Shown: positions 1 to 11,928 of the stretch, in pieces | How positions within the stretch are numbered: the stretch's first letter is position 1 | Layout: each line of letters starts with the position of its first letter | Assembly (NCBI GenBank): GCA_002914805.1 | Contig: JXTB01000003.1 | Span: forward strand, 1,705,593-1,769,592 | Length of the DNA: 64,000 nt | Source: Parasponia andersonii | Taxonomy: Eukaryota; Streptophyta; Magnoliopsida; Rosales; Cannabaceae | Direction of reading: 5' to 3' | Program-made: the position numbers and the translations under genes | The notes under the pieces: model-generated | Told to the model about the DNA's origin: nothing | Seen by the model: only the letters and a program-made list of their open reading frames with translations | The model's database searches: none

Positions 1-905
1 AACACACAATTTTAGAGAGAGAAACATAGTAGTCCAGAGAGAGAAAGTCTGTGGGAGACAGAGCAGTGGAGTGGAGCCTCTTTAACCGCGATTTCTCTAG
101 TTTGATTTTATTTTTAGTTTTAGAATTTTATTTTCTTTAGGATGTTTTCATTTAATATTTTTGTTTCTCTTAGTTTAATTATGTTCTAGATTTCTTTTCT
201 AGGGCTATGATGTAGCCTAACAATGATGCTTAAATATTTCTCTTTCAATTTAGTCTATGAATTATTTTTCCTAATTGAGTTTTCAATTCTGTTCTTAATG
301 CTTCTATTGAATTGGCCACTAAATAAATAATTTGTTAATCATAATGAAACCGGAAGGAGATTTATGTGTCTAGTTCATTAGATTGAAAGCCATAAATTGC
401 ATGCAAAATAGGAATATATTTACATAGTTTGTGTAGTCGCTATATGAGTTTCCGTAGATCTTAATGAATTCTTAATTAGTTTAATTCACATAGGAATATA
501 GTGAATTGGTAATTAAGGATATTTTTGCTTGAACTCGGGAGAGAATAGCAAATAAATTAGAAAATCTTGACTATCAACTAGGGAAATAATTTGAGGCTAA
601 TGAGATAGAGATTTTTTTTTTAGAGTGGATTAGTTATGGTGAAATCGGACACCCTAGGTTTAATTTCATTAATTCACATCTTGTGTTATTTTTTGCTTTT
701 AATTTTCGTTCTCATTTATTTTTATTGCTTTTAGTTTATTTTTATTTTTAATTTAATTTAATTTAATTTTTCTTTTTTCGATTAATTCAAATAAATTTAG
801 GATTAGCTAAATTTCGGTACTTAGTAAATCAACAGTCTTTATGGGACAATACTCATACTTAATACTTAATTACTTGTTTGCGATAGCATACACTTATGTT
901 CATAA
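1..905. repeat. LTR-like retrotransposon remnant (left edge)
   Basis: This stretch has no gene. It is T-rich and reads like the long terminal repeat or leader of a plant Ty3/gypsy element. It ends near 835-900 in a segment of the kind often seen just before the internal region of such elements (a 'tatgggacaatactcatac' type sequence). Recognisable P450 intron 2 sequence starts at about 905, because the words around 'ctaaaagctaagctat' recur in intron 2 of gene C near 11552. The natural reading is an element inserted in intron 2 of gene A, with its left end outside the window. No second LTR or target duplication is visible, so the assignment is tentative. Confidence 0.35.
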
Positions 906-1955
906 TTTTCACAATAGATATACTAAAAGCTAAGCTATGAATTACTGAACTGAGCTACTCACTAACTTATTTACGCAAGAAAACGATACAAGAGTGTCAA
1001 TTCCTTTTTTATTTAAATCTTTGCAGACTCTGATTCCCGCAATAATTGCGAGTGTTGAGACAATGTGAGAAGGATGGAAAAACCATGAAGGCAAAGAGAT
1101 TAAGGGGTATCAAGATTTAGCTTGTTGACTGCAGAGGAGATTTCTAGGACAACATTTTTGGGAGCAGTTACTAGGAAGGGAAGAACATTTTTGAGAAGTT
1201 AATGAGGTTGACCTCGTTATCACCGATAAACATGTATAAACTAAGGTTTCCTAATATCATGTAAATTCTTATAGCAAAAACTGTGAGCTGCAGAACAAGT
1301 TTTGGTTAATAAATGTACTTGGTAGTATCTTTTCTTTTCTTTTTTCTTTTTCAGGTAAAAGAGTTGTCGAATAAAGCCTAAAACTGCATTATGCCTGTTA
1401 TGCAGGAGACTGTCCCACTTCTTAGTACTATTTTTGGCAGCATAAAACCATTAGCTATTACTGTATTTTGTAGTAAAATTCTCAAGACCAGAGATGAGAT
1501 TGAACCAGAAAAGCTTGAGAAAATGATATGCTAGTCCATAATAGGCTTGGATTGCTGGTAAAGGCTCACCATGATTCCAATAAGAAGCTTAGGATTTCGG
1601 TAGAAGATGTAGTCGATGAGTGCAAGACCTTTTATTTTTCTAGACAAGAAACCACTAATAGTTTTCTTGCTTGGACTATATTTCTCCTATCAATCCATAT
1701 TGATTGGCAAAAAGAAGCAAAAAAAGAGGTCCTTAAGTTATTTAGAAAATAGAATCCAAATCTAGATGGCATACCAAAACTTAAAACTGTAAGAAAAGTC
1801 ACAATATCATTTGTTTCACTATGGCCTTACTTGGTAAACTTTTTCATTTTATTATTTATGTTTTGAATTTTTTGAACACATTGATATGATTGCCCCATGC
1901 AGTTGAGCCAGATTATTAATGAATCTCTGAGATTATATCCTCCCATACTCAGCAT

Positions 1956-2403
1956 TGTTAGCTTTTGTAATTTTTTTGTGTTTTGTCCTACATTGTTTGT
2001 GTATGAATATTTAGCGTCTATAGATGGCTATAAATAAAGTCTTCTATAATTGGTTTTAATCATCCTAAAATTAATTCTTTATTGGTGAGAACATTTATTC
2101 CTAAGGACCTCCGTAGTTTTATTTTTATCTATTTTTCCCATTTGTTTCTGGGTTTTTGTATTACAGCCCAGATTGTGTATTTTCTCTTATTTGAAGTTAG
2201 TGAATTGGTCAACAGCGCCTCGAGTATATAAGTAATTTGCTGAACCTTGCTAAATTCTGTGTTCTCTTTTATTTTTTTATTTAGTATTTTCTACACATTT
2301 TCTACTTTCAATAATTTCAGTAGCTAGTTGGTAGTTTATATTTAATATTGTCTTAAGTATTAAATATAAGCATTTTGAGTAGTTGTGCTTCCGCTGCACA
2401 ACA
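1956..2403 (+). repeat. 5' LTR of copia element
   Basis: It begins TGTTAGC at the target duplication and ends TGCACAACA just before the primer-binding site. It shares long stretches with 6560-6939, such as the segment around 'aagaacatttattcctaagg'. It is longer than the 3' copy because each LTR has its own small indels. Confidence 0.85.
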
Positions 2404-2468
2404 AATGGTATCAGAACAGTAGGTTTGCCCTAGGCTTCATTTAGTAGCTATTTGAAATATTACTAAAA

Positions 2469-3564
2469 ATGTCAAAATCTTTGTCAATGCCGACAAAGAT
2501 GAAGACTGTGACTAGTGCAAAAATATATACGGAGAAATTTGATGGCCGAAATAACTTAACTTGTGGTAGTATGAGGTTATTTATGTCAACAAGATCAGGA
2601 TATTGCTCTAGAGAAGATGAAACTGGAAAAAATAGATGATAAAGAATGAGAGAGGATCAATTGTCAAGTTTGTGGTACGATCCGCTCATATCTTTGTAGA
2701 GAACAAAAGTGTCCATTCATGAGGGAGACTTCTGCAATTAAGTTATGGAAGGTGCTCGAGAATAAGTATATGAGAAAGAGCAATGAGAACTGATTATACT
2801 TGAAGAAGAGACTTTTTTGCCTCTAGTTGAAGCCTGGTATGATTATTAGTAACTACATTGATACTTTCAACCAGTTGATAGCAGACTTGTTAAATTTAGA
2901 TGAAACCTTCAAAGATGAAGATAAAGCAATGTTCTTGATTGGGTCTCTTCTTGATGAGTTAGATCATCTCTGTATTACGTTGCTTCATAGGAAGGAAAAA
3001 TTATCCTTCGATGAAGTGAGTGTTGCATTGTACAATCATGAGATTAGAAAGAAAGATTAGAAGGAGAATAAGGACATTTCAATAGAAGCGCTTACAGCAA
3101 AGGGACGTAGTTAAAGCCGTAGGCAGGATAAAATGGGTAGATCTCGTTCGAAGGGAAGACCTGGTAAGGATGAATTTGCCTTTTATCATGAAAAAGGGCA
3201 TTGGAAGAAAGATTGTCCGAAGTTACAGAATAAAGACAAGGGCAAGGCTACTTCTAATGTATATGTAGCTGAAGTCGAAGATGATGAGTTAGATTTTGCT
3301 CTAGTTAGTCAATCTTTGATGTCACAACATGATGAATGGATTTTAAAATCGGGTTACACTTACCATATATGTCCTCACAAGGAGTGGTTCTTCAACTTTG
3401 AAGAGCTAAATGGTGGAGTTATTTACATAGGTAATGATGAATCGTGTAAGACAACTAGGGTAGATTCAATTCGATTGAAGAACCATAATGGATCAATTAG
3501 AGTTCTGACAAATGTTCGGTATGTACCAAAATTGAAGAAGAATCTCATCTCTTTGGGAGCTTAA
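2469..3564 (+). pseudogene. Copia gag and start of protease, degenerate
   Basis: The probable gag start is the ATG at 2469. The capsid-like region is broken by several stops, and open pieces remain at 2827-3060 and 3133-3564. The second piece holds the zinc-knuckle region at about 3178-3216, where the first cysteines are lost and only the GHWKKDC part remains. At about 3337 it holds the protease site, where the catalytic Asp is replaced by Lys (ILKSG). The piece ends in a copia-type protease tail (VRYVPKLKKNLISLG). It is non-functional on every visible criterion. Confidence 0.75.
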
Positions 3565-3602
3565 AATCTAAAGACTTCATTATGTCTATATGAGATGGAA
3601 TT

Positions 3603-6450
3603 TTGAAAGTCACTTCAGGCTCTTTAGTGGTAATGAAAGGTACAAGAAGAAATAACTTATATTACTATAATAGTAGTATAATTATTGGATCAGTTGCTAT
3701 AGAATCTGAGGATGATGAAGCTTTAGAAATTACCAAGCTATGGTATATGCATTTAGGACATACAAGAGAAAAAAACTTTCTTTTGTTTAGTGAAACAAGG
3801 CTTATTGAAAGGAGCGAAGACCTGTAAGTTGGACTTTTGTAAATACTATATTGTGGGAAAAAAGACGAGTGAAGTTCGATATAGCAATTCACAATACTGA
3901 GGGATTCTAAATTATGTTCACTTAGATGTGTGAGGACGTTAGATGTGTAAGGACCTACTAAGACAGCTTGTTTGGAAGTTATGCACTATTTTGTTACTTT
4001 TATCGATGACTTTTTTAGAAGAGTTTGGGTGTATATAATGAAGACTAAGGATGACGTGCTTGAAGTTTTTCTCAAAAGAAAAAAGATAATTAACACTCAA
4101 ACAGGCAGAAAGATCAAATGACTTCGATTAGACAACGGTGGAGAATATAGAGATGATCGAATTTGGGAGTTTGCCAGTCTGAAGGTATTATGTGTCACTT
4201 TACAGTTCGAAAAACACCACAGCAGAATAGGGTGGTAGAACACATGAATCGGACTTTACTAGAGAAAGTTCAGTGTATGTTGTCCAACGCTAGGTTAGGC
4301 AAAGTTTTGTGGGATTAGGCAATTACGTATACTTATCATCTCATTAATCGTTTACCATCGATTGCAATTGGAGGCAAAACCCCTCTTGAGGTATAGTCTA
4401 GAAAACCTACTAGTAATTATGATTCTTTACATATCTTTGGTTCCACTACCTATTATCATACGAAAGAATCCAAGTTGGACCTGAGAACCAAGAAAGCATT
4501 ATTTATCGGTATCAGCTCAGGTATAAAGGGATTTCAACTTTGGTGTCTAAGCTCGAGGAAGATTTTATTTAGCAAGAATGTTATTTTTGATGAGTCTGCC
4601 ATATTGAAAAAGGTAACAGAAGACCAAGAGCAGACTATTAGTATTCTACAGCGGGTGGAGCCTAGTCAGTAGTAGGTGGAGTTTGAGAAAACAATAACAC
4701 TAGTCCCAGCTAATGTTGTTGAAAACAGTGATGATACTCCATTGGTAGAGGAAGACAGTAAAGATGATGAAAAGGTTCCAACCCAAGAGCCTCAATAATA
4801 GAAAGAATCAATTGCACATAATAGGCCAAGATGTGAAATTCATAAACTTGCTCGATTTGTTGATATAGTGGCCTATGCACTTCCCATTATAGATGATGAT
4901 ATTCCTTCCACATACAAAGATGCAGTCAAAAGTTCAAAAACTGAATAGTGGGAGAAAGCAATAGAGGAAGAAATGCAGTCTCTTCAGAAGAATGAAACTT
5001 GGGAACTAGCTCAAAAATTGAAGCAGAAGAAGGCAATGGGTACAAATAGGAATATACAAAGAAAAAAAATTTTCTAATAAGAATGATGTTCGCTTCAAGG
5101 CAAGATTGGTAGTGAAACACTATGCTTAGTTCGAGGGAATTGATTATAATGAAGTATTTTCTCAAGTTGTTAAACATTCCTCCATTAGAATTTTGTTAGC
5201 CTTGATAGCATAGTTGGATCTTGAACTAGTTCAATTGGATATGAAAACGGCATTTTTATACGGTGATTTAAAAGAGGAAATCTATATGTCTCAGCCAGAA
5301 GGATTCAAGATTGCTAGAAAAGAAAATTGGATTTGCAAACTGAAAAGATCACTTTATGGACTAAAACAATTGCCAAGGCAATGGCACAAGCGATTTGATT
5401 GGTTCATGACGGGTCAGAACTATATAAGAAGCAAGTTTGATATTTGCGTGTATTTTTGCAGGCTCCAAGATAAATCTTTCATTTATATACTCTTATATGT
5501 TGATGATATCTTGATAGCTTCGAAAAATCAATAAGAAATTGAGAAGTTGAAGGCTTAGTTGAATCAAGAGTTTGAGATGAAAGATCTCGGTGAAGCAAAG
5601 AAGATTCTTGATATGGAGATTAGCAAAGATAAAGGGAGAAGCAAGGTTAGTTTGACTCAGAAGTAATATCTAAAGAAAGTATTACAATCTTTTGGTATGA
5701 CTGAACAATCCAAACCTGTTAGTATGCTGCTTGCTCTTCATTTCAAGTTTATTGCGTCTTTGTCTCTGAGTACAGATGCAGAGCGAGAGTATATGTCACA
5801 AGTTCTATATTCAAATGCAATTGGTAGCTTGATGTATACGATGGTGTATACGAGACTCAACATTTCACATGCAGTTAGAGTTGTGAACATGTTTATGCTT
5901 GATCTAGGAAAAGAGTATTGACAAGCTGTGAAATGGATTCTACGGTACTTATTGAAGACTGTAGATGTTGGTTTAGTTTTTGAGTGGGATGATAGACTTG
6001 GTCAATACGTGATTGGTTATATTGATTCCGATTATGTTGGTGATTTGGATAAATGTTATTTAACTACTGGATATATATTCATATTTGTAAGAGCACCAAT
6101 CAGTTGGAAGTCTACTTTGTAGTCTATGGTTGCTTTATCTACTACAGAAGTAGAGTACATGGCAGTTACAGAGGATGTAAAGGAAACTATTTCGTTACAA
6201 GGATTACTGAAAGAGTTGAGAGTTGTTTAGGAGTATGTATGTATTTATTCTGATAGTTAGAGTATCATTCACTTAGCAAAAAATCCAGTATACCATGTAC
6301 CTAGGAAGTATATTGACATCACTTTATGCAGGAGATTATTGATGAAGAAAAGATACTGCTTCAGAAGATTGGGATTACTGAAAATCCTACAGACATGATG
6401 ACCGAGGTGGTGATATCAATCAAGTTCAAATATTGTGTAGACTTGATCAA
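3603..6450 (+). pseudogene. Copia pol (integrase, reverse transcriptase, RNase H), degenerate
   Basis: Pieces in copia order are: a pre-integrase segment (LWYMHLGH, about 3740), an integrase core and C-terminal part (about 3960-4670), reverse transcriptase (about 4920-5530) with an intact YVDD box near 5496-5507, and RNase H (about 5930-6450) with LSTTEVEYMAV near 6135. Many TAG or TAA stops lie where the family has Gln, for example near 5212, 5557, 5664, 6119 and 6257. The order integrase before reverse transcriptase is what identifies copia rather than gypsy. Confidence 0.8.
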
Positions 6451-6559
6451 TATTCTACAAATTTGATGGCACCTTTTGATGCATAAAGTAGCATTACCAT
6501 AATAGATAGAGGATATAGGGAAATTTGGGTAGGACCTGCTAACTCGTCAAGGTGGAGAT

Positions 6560-6939
6560 TGTTATAATTTGACTTGTTAACTTTTGTAATTATTTTACAT
6601 TTTTTCTCACATTGCTTGTATATGAATATTTAGGATCCACAGTTGGTTATAAATAAAATCTTTTGTAATTTATTTTAATCATCCTAAAATTTATTCCCTA
6701 TTGGTAAGAACATTTATTCCTAAGGACCTCCATAGTTTTATTTTTACCCATTTTTCCAATTTGTTTCTGGGTTTTTGCATCATAACCTAGATTTTGTATT
6801 TCTGTCAGTGAAGTGATCGGCGCTAAATTTTGTATTCTCTTTTATATTTTCAGTAACTAGTTGGCTGTTTATATTTTTATTTAATATTATCTTAAGTATT
6901 AAATATAAACATTTGGAATAGTTGTGCTTCTGCACAACG
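6560..6939 (+). repeat. 3' LTR of copia element
   Basis: It starts TGTTATAATTTG directly after the purine-rich tract and ends TGCACAACG at the AGCAT target duplication. It is the same repeat as 1956-2403, with base changes and small deletions, so the insertion is not recent. Confidence 0.85.
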
Positions 6940-7240
6940 AGCATATCCTGAAAAACTAAAAGTGAAGTGAGACTAGGAAATCTGAATCTTCCAAAGTGAG
7001 ATTCTCTGAAGGAGTTGCTAAAGCTACAAGGGACAACATTGCTGCATTCGTGCCTTTTTAGAGCCGGACCTCGATGTTTTGTAGGCTTTAACTTTGCCAT
7101 AACCCAGGTAAAGTTGGCTCTGTCGATGATTTTGCAACGCTACACCTTTGCATTGTCCCCGGCCTATGTTTCTCCGTTCAGATTATGACAAGTCGGCCAC
7201 AACACGGGGTTCAAGTAATGCTACAGCCATTTTGAAGCCC

Positions 7241-8195
7241 ATATTTTCCAGTTTAAACTTCATTTTGGGTGGCAGAATAAGCAGTCCAATGCAACTCACT
7301 GTGCTTATATTATATACGAATCAGGAAAAGAAAGTTGGTACTCAGCTAAGGGAAACACTTTGGCTTTCTTTACTCTGGCATGTAAAGTGTCCGAGTATCT
7401 AGGCTTAGTGCTACATGTTATAACTGGTTTTCGATATCATTGCCTTATGACCCATTTTTTTTTTTTTTCCTTTTTTTTAAGTTAATGTCCTGTTGTTTTG
7501 GTGTTATGGTCGATGTTTTTCACGTTGATGTCATTTTCTTATGTCGTTTCTTTTTCCTTTTTCTTACCGTCAAAACTCCCACCACAGAGGCGATATTATT
7601 ACTGAATAAAAAAAAAAAAGAATGGAATCAAATTAAATATAATGTCGTTTCTTTTTTCAAAGTCTAATATGTTCTTTCTTAATAATTAAAAATTCAATTA
7701 TGCCTTATGCTTGTTTCGTAAGAGAGAAATTTTTTTACCAACAACTAAGGACAAAGAGTCAAAGGAAAAAAATAAAAAATTCTTAATTCTTTATCTTTGT
7801 TGTTAACCCGCATCAAATCAGATTCCGGGTCTATTGTTTCTATGTTGTATTGTCGTTTTCTTTCGATGCCATTTTCTATGTTTTTTGTCCTTTTTTTTTT
7901 CAATCATGGAACTTCTACGTTGTTGTCGTTTTATATCAATGTAGTTCGTTATAATGATGTCGTTTTCCCACTTATTGATTGTAGTTGAAACTAATTAATT
8001 CTCTTTGCTTTGTGTTCCTTTTCCTTTCTAGAAAAAAAAAATCGTTTATTCTAGTTTCTTCGTCTTATCACTTTGAGAACTTAATTCTACTAGTATTTTG
8101 TGTTTTTCCCGTGCTGACTAGAAGTCTACATATATATGCCAAAATACTACAGCCACCAATATTGACGTGAAACAAATCATGTATTGACGATATGG
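7241..8195. other. Intergenic, degenerate GTCGTTT-rich tract
   Basis: There is no coding signal. From about 7490 to 8060 the + strand is T-rich and repeatedly uses words such as GTCGTTTC, GATGTCATTT and GTTGTCGTTT. Another tract of the same texture lies at about 21280-21910. Apparent open frames here follow from the T-richness and have no recognisable protein features. Confidence 0.5.
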
Positions 8196-8286
8196 CCTAA
8201 TATAATACACACATCAGTCTCTTCACCATAGAGTTTCAGAGACCAGGAAGCTTGAGGTTACTCGGAACTTTGTATATAGAAAAAAG
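8158..8286 (+). promoter_or_regulatory. Probable core promoter and 5' UTR of P450 gene B
   Basis: A TATA-like element (tataata) lies at 8201-8207, about 80 bases before the ATG, so transcription could start near 8230. Upstream are a TTGACGTGA motif at about 8161, which combines a WRKY-type TTGAC core with a bZIP-type TGACG core, and a second TTGACG near 8184. The motifs are seen directly. Their use is inferred. Confidence 0.35.
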
Positions 8287-10326
8287 ATGAGTGGGGTGAG
8301 AGATCTAACAATCCCAGTTTTGTGCCTAATCTGCTTGTGCCTTATCTTAGTTCTGATCAAGATCTTCCACGAGCTATGGTGGGCTCCAAGCCGAGTAAAG
8401 CATTTGATGGGGTTGCAAGGAGTGAAAGGCCCTTCTTGTAGATTCATCCATGGAAGCACCAAAGAGATGATAAGCATGCAAAAGGAGGCCGTGGCAAGAC
8501 CTTTGGGTTTATCCAACGACATAGTTCCAAAACTTCTGCCACATGTTCATTGTTGGACCAACTTATATGGTGACACAAACTCTTCTCACTTTCGCCATCT
8601 AAATTTTTACTTCCAAAAAGATTTTCTTTTGCTTATAAACTAAAATTCGTTCTTTTATGTTACAGGAAAGAATTATCTTCAATGGTCTGGTCCTCGAGCA
8701 CAACTGGTCATCACGGAACCTGAGTTGATCAAAGAGCTATTGAGCGACAGAGAAAGAGTCTATCACAAGACCAAGCACCAAGCATATGCCAAGAAAATAT
8801 TTGGAGATGGAATTCTCACATCTCAAGGTGAAAAGTGGGCAAAACTGCGTAAAATCGCTAATCATGCCTTCCAAACAGAGAGCTTGAAAGTAAGTTTCCA
8901 ACTGTTACTAGTAAAGGAACACAATAACATAATTTTCTTATCATTGTAGCCAATACATATTGCAAAACCATGAATGAGCAAATTAAGTAACTCAATATCC
9001 AAAGGAGGGACAGAGAATTAAAATCGGATTTTTGGCAGGGTATGATTCCTGCAATGATTGCCAGTGTTGAGGGTATGATAGAAAGATGGAAAGACCACGA
9101 AGGCAAAGAGATCAATGTGTACGAGGATTTTAGGTTGTTGACTTCGGAAGTGATTTCCAGGACAGCTTTTGGGAGCAGTTACTTGGAAGGGAAGGCCATT
9201 TTTGAGATGTTGGAGAAGTTAACGTTGGTAACCTCAAAAAACTTATATCAACAAAGGTTTCCTGGTATAAGGTAACTTCTTTTCCTAGCAATATATGTAT
9301 ATGTATATATTTTCTAATTCTTGGATAAGGACAATTGAAACAGAGTATAGTTAATGTCATCTCTTTCTAAGGAAGCATAAAACCAATTGTTGTTTCATGT
9401 TTGTCCATTTTGCAGTAAAATTTTTAAAACTCGTGATCAGATAGAATCAGAGAAGCTTGAGAAAGGGATACGTGAATCGATAATAGAGATAATTAAGAAA
9501 AGGGAGAATAAGGTAATGAATGGAGAGGAAGATAGCTTTGGGAGTGATTTTCTTGGAGTACTACTAAATGCTCACCATGATGCCGACATAAACCAGAGGA
9601 TTTCAGTAGATAATATGGTCGACGAATGCAAGACGTTTTATTTTGCTGGACAGGAAACCACTAATTCTTTACTTGCATGGACTGTATTTCTTCTAGCAGT
9701 TAATACAGATTGGCAAGAGAAAGCAAGAACAGAGGTGCTCGATTTATTCGGGAAAGAAAAACCGAACCCAGATGGCATAACGAAACTTAAATCTGTAAGA
9801 AAATTATATATCCCACTTGTCCAAATGGGAAAAAAAGTCTTCAGTTCTCATTTTATCTTCTAGTGTTGTTTTAAAATATTCCATGGTTCTCATGCAGATG
9901 GGCCTGATCATCAATGAGTCCCTAAGACTGTATGCTCCAGCAAGTGCCATAACAAGAAGAGTTGACAGAGAAGTGAGGTTGGGAAAGCTCAACCTTCCAG
10001 CTAATATAGATTTTTTTGTACCGATTCTAGCACTACACCATGACCCTCAAATATGGGGAGAAGATGTTCATCTCTTCAAACCAGAGAGATTCTCTGAAGG
10101 AGTTGCTAAAGCTACCAATGACAATACAGCTGCTTTTCTTCCCTTCGGAATGGGACCTCGAACTTGTGTAGGATTTAGCTTTGCCATCATCGAAGCAAAG
10201 ATCGCTCTGACGATGATTCTGCAACGCTATAGCTTCACCTTGTCCCCTGCCTATGTTCATTCGCCAGTTAAGATCCTCACAACTCGCCCACAGTACGGAG
10301 TTCAAGTAATTCTACACCCACTTTGA
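8287..10326 (+). CDS. CYP749A22-like: Cytochrome P450, CYP72 clan (CYP749A22-like), gene B, intact
   Basis: Five exons with clean GT-AG borders: 8287-8569, 8666-8889, 9039-9271, 9416-9794 and 9898-10326. They give 1548 nt, or 515 residues, normal for a plant P450. The N-terminus is a hydrophobic anchor (about residues 8-25) for the ER membrane, followed by the family's KIFHELWW segment. The I-helix oxygen-binding motif is AGQETT, the K-helix ExxR is in NESLRLY, the PERF motif is PERF, and the haem loop is FGMGPRTCVG with the axial Cys. The predicted role is an NADPH-P450-reductase-dependent monooxygenase. The clan acts on hormones, terpenoids and xenobiotics, and the substrate here is unknown. 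The ATG is supported by alignment with the starts of genes C and F. This is the only copy in the window with every expected feature. Confidence 0.93.
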
Positions 10327-10715
10327 AGCCAAAGTTCGCCTGTGAAAAATTGTGATTGGAGCAAAATGTTGGACTTGGAGTTTTACCTAAAACTGCCTGT
10401 TTTTTTTTTTCCTCCTTTGTTTGCTTATTTAGTTATTAGTTCTGTCGAAAAAATTTTCTTCAGCTCAACACTTATGAGCTCTTTATTAGGCTTTTGATTT
10501 GTTTTAATTGTATCTTGTTTTTCTATCCCAGAACTGAATAAAGCTAAGGAGTTATACAATGAATATTAACTAGTAATGTGATGCTGAGTTTAGCCATCAA
10601 AATTGACTAGCTCAGTAAACCCATTGAACATGCAATAAAAAAGCAGCTGAGGCTTTAAGCACTAATCACAACATGACGCGTGGGGAATCATAACATGCAC
10701 TTTATGTATGACCAA
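10327..10715 (+). other. 3' UTR of gene B and intergenic spacer
   Basis: A polyadenylation-type AATAAA lies at 10537-10542, about 210 bases after the stop of gene B, so the transcript probably ends near 10560. The rest is a short AT-rich spacer before gene C with no coding signal. Confidence 0.5.
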
Positions 10716-10729
10716 TTGACTTAAGTCAA
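10716..10729. promoter_or_regulatory. Palindromic double W-box upstream of gene C
   Basis: TTGACTTAAGTCAA is a perfect 14-base palindrome carrying a TTGACT W-box on each strand. It ends 68 bases before the ATG of gene C. W-boxes bind WRKY factors, which often control stress-responsive P450s. Use of this site is inferred only from sequence and position. Confidence 0.4.
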
Positions 10730-10797
10730 GATACTAAATTATTCAGACATCATAATTTAGTTGAGTGTCACTAAGAAAATACTAGAAAAAGTAAAAG

Positions 10798-11862
10798 ATG
10801 ACTGGGGTTGGAGATTTAACAATTCTTGTTCTGATCTTTCTTTCTGTGTTTCTTCTCTTTGCTCTCATCAAGATATTCCACAAACTTTGGTGGGTTCCTA
10901 CTCACTTACAATACTTGATGAGTTTGCAAGGGATCAATTGCCGCCCTTATAAGTTCATCCATGGAAACACCAAAGAAATTTCAGCCATGTCAAAAGAATC
11001 CTTGAGCAGACATATGGGATTATCCCATGAAATATTTCCTACACTTCAGCCTCATATCCATTGTTGGAGCAACTTATATGGTAATACTGTAAACTACTTT
11101 GTTTCAGTTTGTCCTTTTTTTTATATAGTAAGTAAAAGAGAATTATTTCTTTTGTTGTGAATTTTTGGTGCTCTTAGGAAAGATTTATGTTCAGTGGTAT
11201 GGTCCTCAAGCACAACTGGTCATTTTGGAACCCGAGTTGGTCAAAGAGCTTTTGAATAATAGAGATAAAGCCTCTCACAAACCTGAGGTCAGTCCCTACG
11301 CGAAGAAGATTCTAGGAGATGGCCTTACCATGTCTCAAGGTGAAAAATGGGCGAAAATGCGAAAACTTGCCAACTTTGCTTTCCATGGTGAGAGCTTGAA
11401 GGTAAGCTCTTTGGATTACTCTCAACAGTACTTCAGCTAACATATCTTATAATTGATGAACAAAATGAGCAGCAATTATTAGTTATTTAATTACCATATA
11501 TCTTCCTGCGAAAAAAGAAAAGGAGGGAAAACTTTTGTATATTGTGATGTGTACTAAAAGCTAAGCTATCATGATATGAAAGATTTCTTTTTTAGTAGGA
11601 CTATTTTTGTTTAAATTCTTTTCTTGGTAGAGTATGATTCCAGCGATGATTGTAAGTGTTGAGACGATGTTAGAAAGATGGAAAAACCATGAAGGCAAAG
11701 AGATAGACGTTTATGAAGAATTTAGGTTGTTGACTGCAGAGGTGATTTCCAGGACAACATTTGGGAGCAGTTACAAGGAAGGGAAAACCATTTTTGATAT
11801 GTTAATGAAGTTGACAATTTTAGCATCCAAAAATGTATTCAAAATAAGGTTTCCGGAGTCAG
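10798..11862 (+). pseudogene. Cytochrome P450 gene C (CYP749-like), truncated after exon 3
   Basis: Exons 1 to 3 are clean: 10798-11080 (283 nt), 11178-11401 (224 nt) and 11631-11862 (232 nt). Exons 1 and 2 match gene B in length and phase. They encode the membrane anchor, the KIFHKLWW segment and the B-C region up to FPESG. Exon 3 is one base shorter than its counterparts (233 nt), so it would shift the frame into exon 4. Exons 4 and 5, which hold the I-helix, ExxR and haem loop, are absent. Intron 3 runs into the gypsy element at 11929, and the DNA beyond that element (from 21020) is not P450. No haem ligand means no enzyme, although a truncated membrane-bound peptide could still be made. 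Confidence 0.85.
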
Positions 11863-11928
11863 GTAAATCCTTTTAGCAAAATCTTGGGTAACCGAACAAG
11901 TCATAGTTGACCTTGGTACTACTGTTTT

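Larger units (their letters stand above)
1956..6939 (+). mobile_element. Ty1/copia LTR retrotransposon (TNT1/Tork-like), complete but dead
   Basis: Both LTRs, a tRNA-Met-type primer site (tggtatcagaac, from 2406), gag, protease, integrase, reverse transcriptase, RNase H and a purine-rich tract (about 6549-6559) occur in copia order on the + strand. The element is flanked by a 5-base target duplication, AGCAT, at 1951-1955 and 6940-6944. This places the insertion exactly in exon 5 of P450 pseudogene A. The whole coding region is broken by stops and frameshifts, so any movement would need proteins supplied in trans. Confidence 0.88.
1027..7240 (+). pseudogene. Cytochrome P450 pseudogene A (CYP749-like), interrupted by copia element
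   Basis: Exons 3 to 5 of a CYP72-clan P450 are recognisable; exons 1 and 2 are not in the window. Exon 3 is 1027-1260, with a TGA in place of a Leu codon (about 1066) and a 1-base deletion near 1110. Exon 4 is 1474-1788. It has lost roughly 70 bases after the 'EKLEK' segment and has a TAG near 1750, but still shows the I-helix region as SRQETTNS, where intact copies have AGQETTNS. Exon 5 starts at 1903 with the ExxR helix (NESLRLY). The copia element splits it at 1955 and it resumes at 6945. The right part lacks about 100 bases, including the PERF region, and its haem-loop segment at 7040-7100 is frameshifted with a TAG. The 3' end at about 7237 matches the end of gene B. This copy cannot make a functional enzyme. 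Confidence 0.85.
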
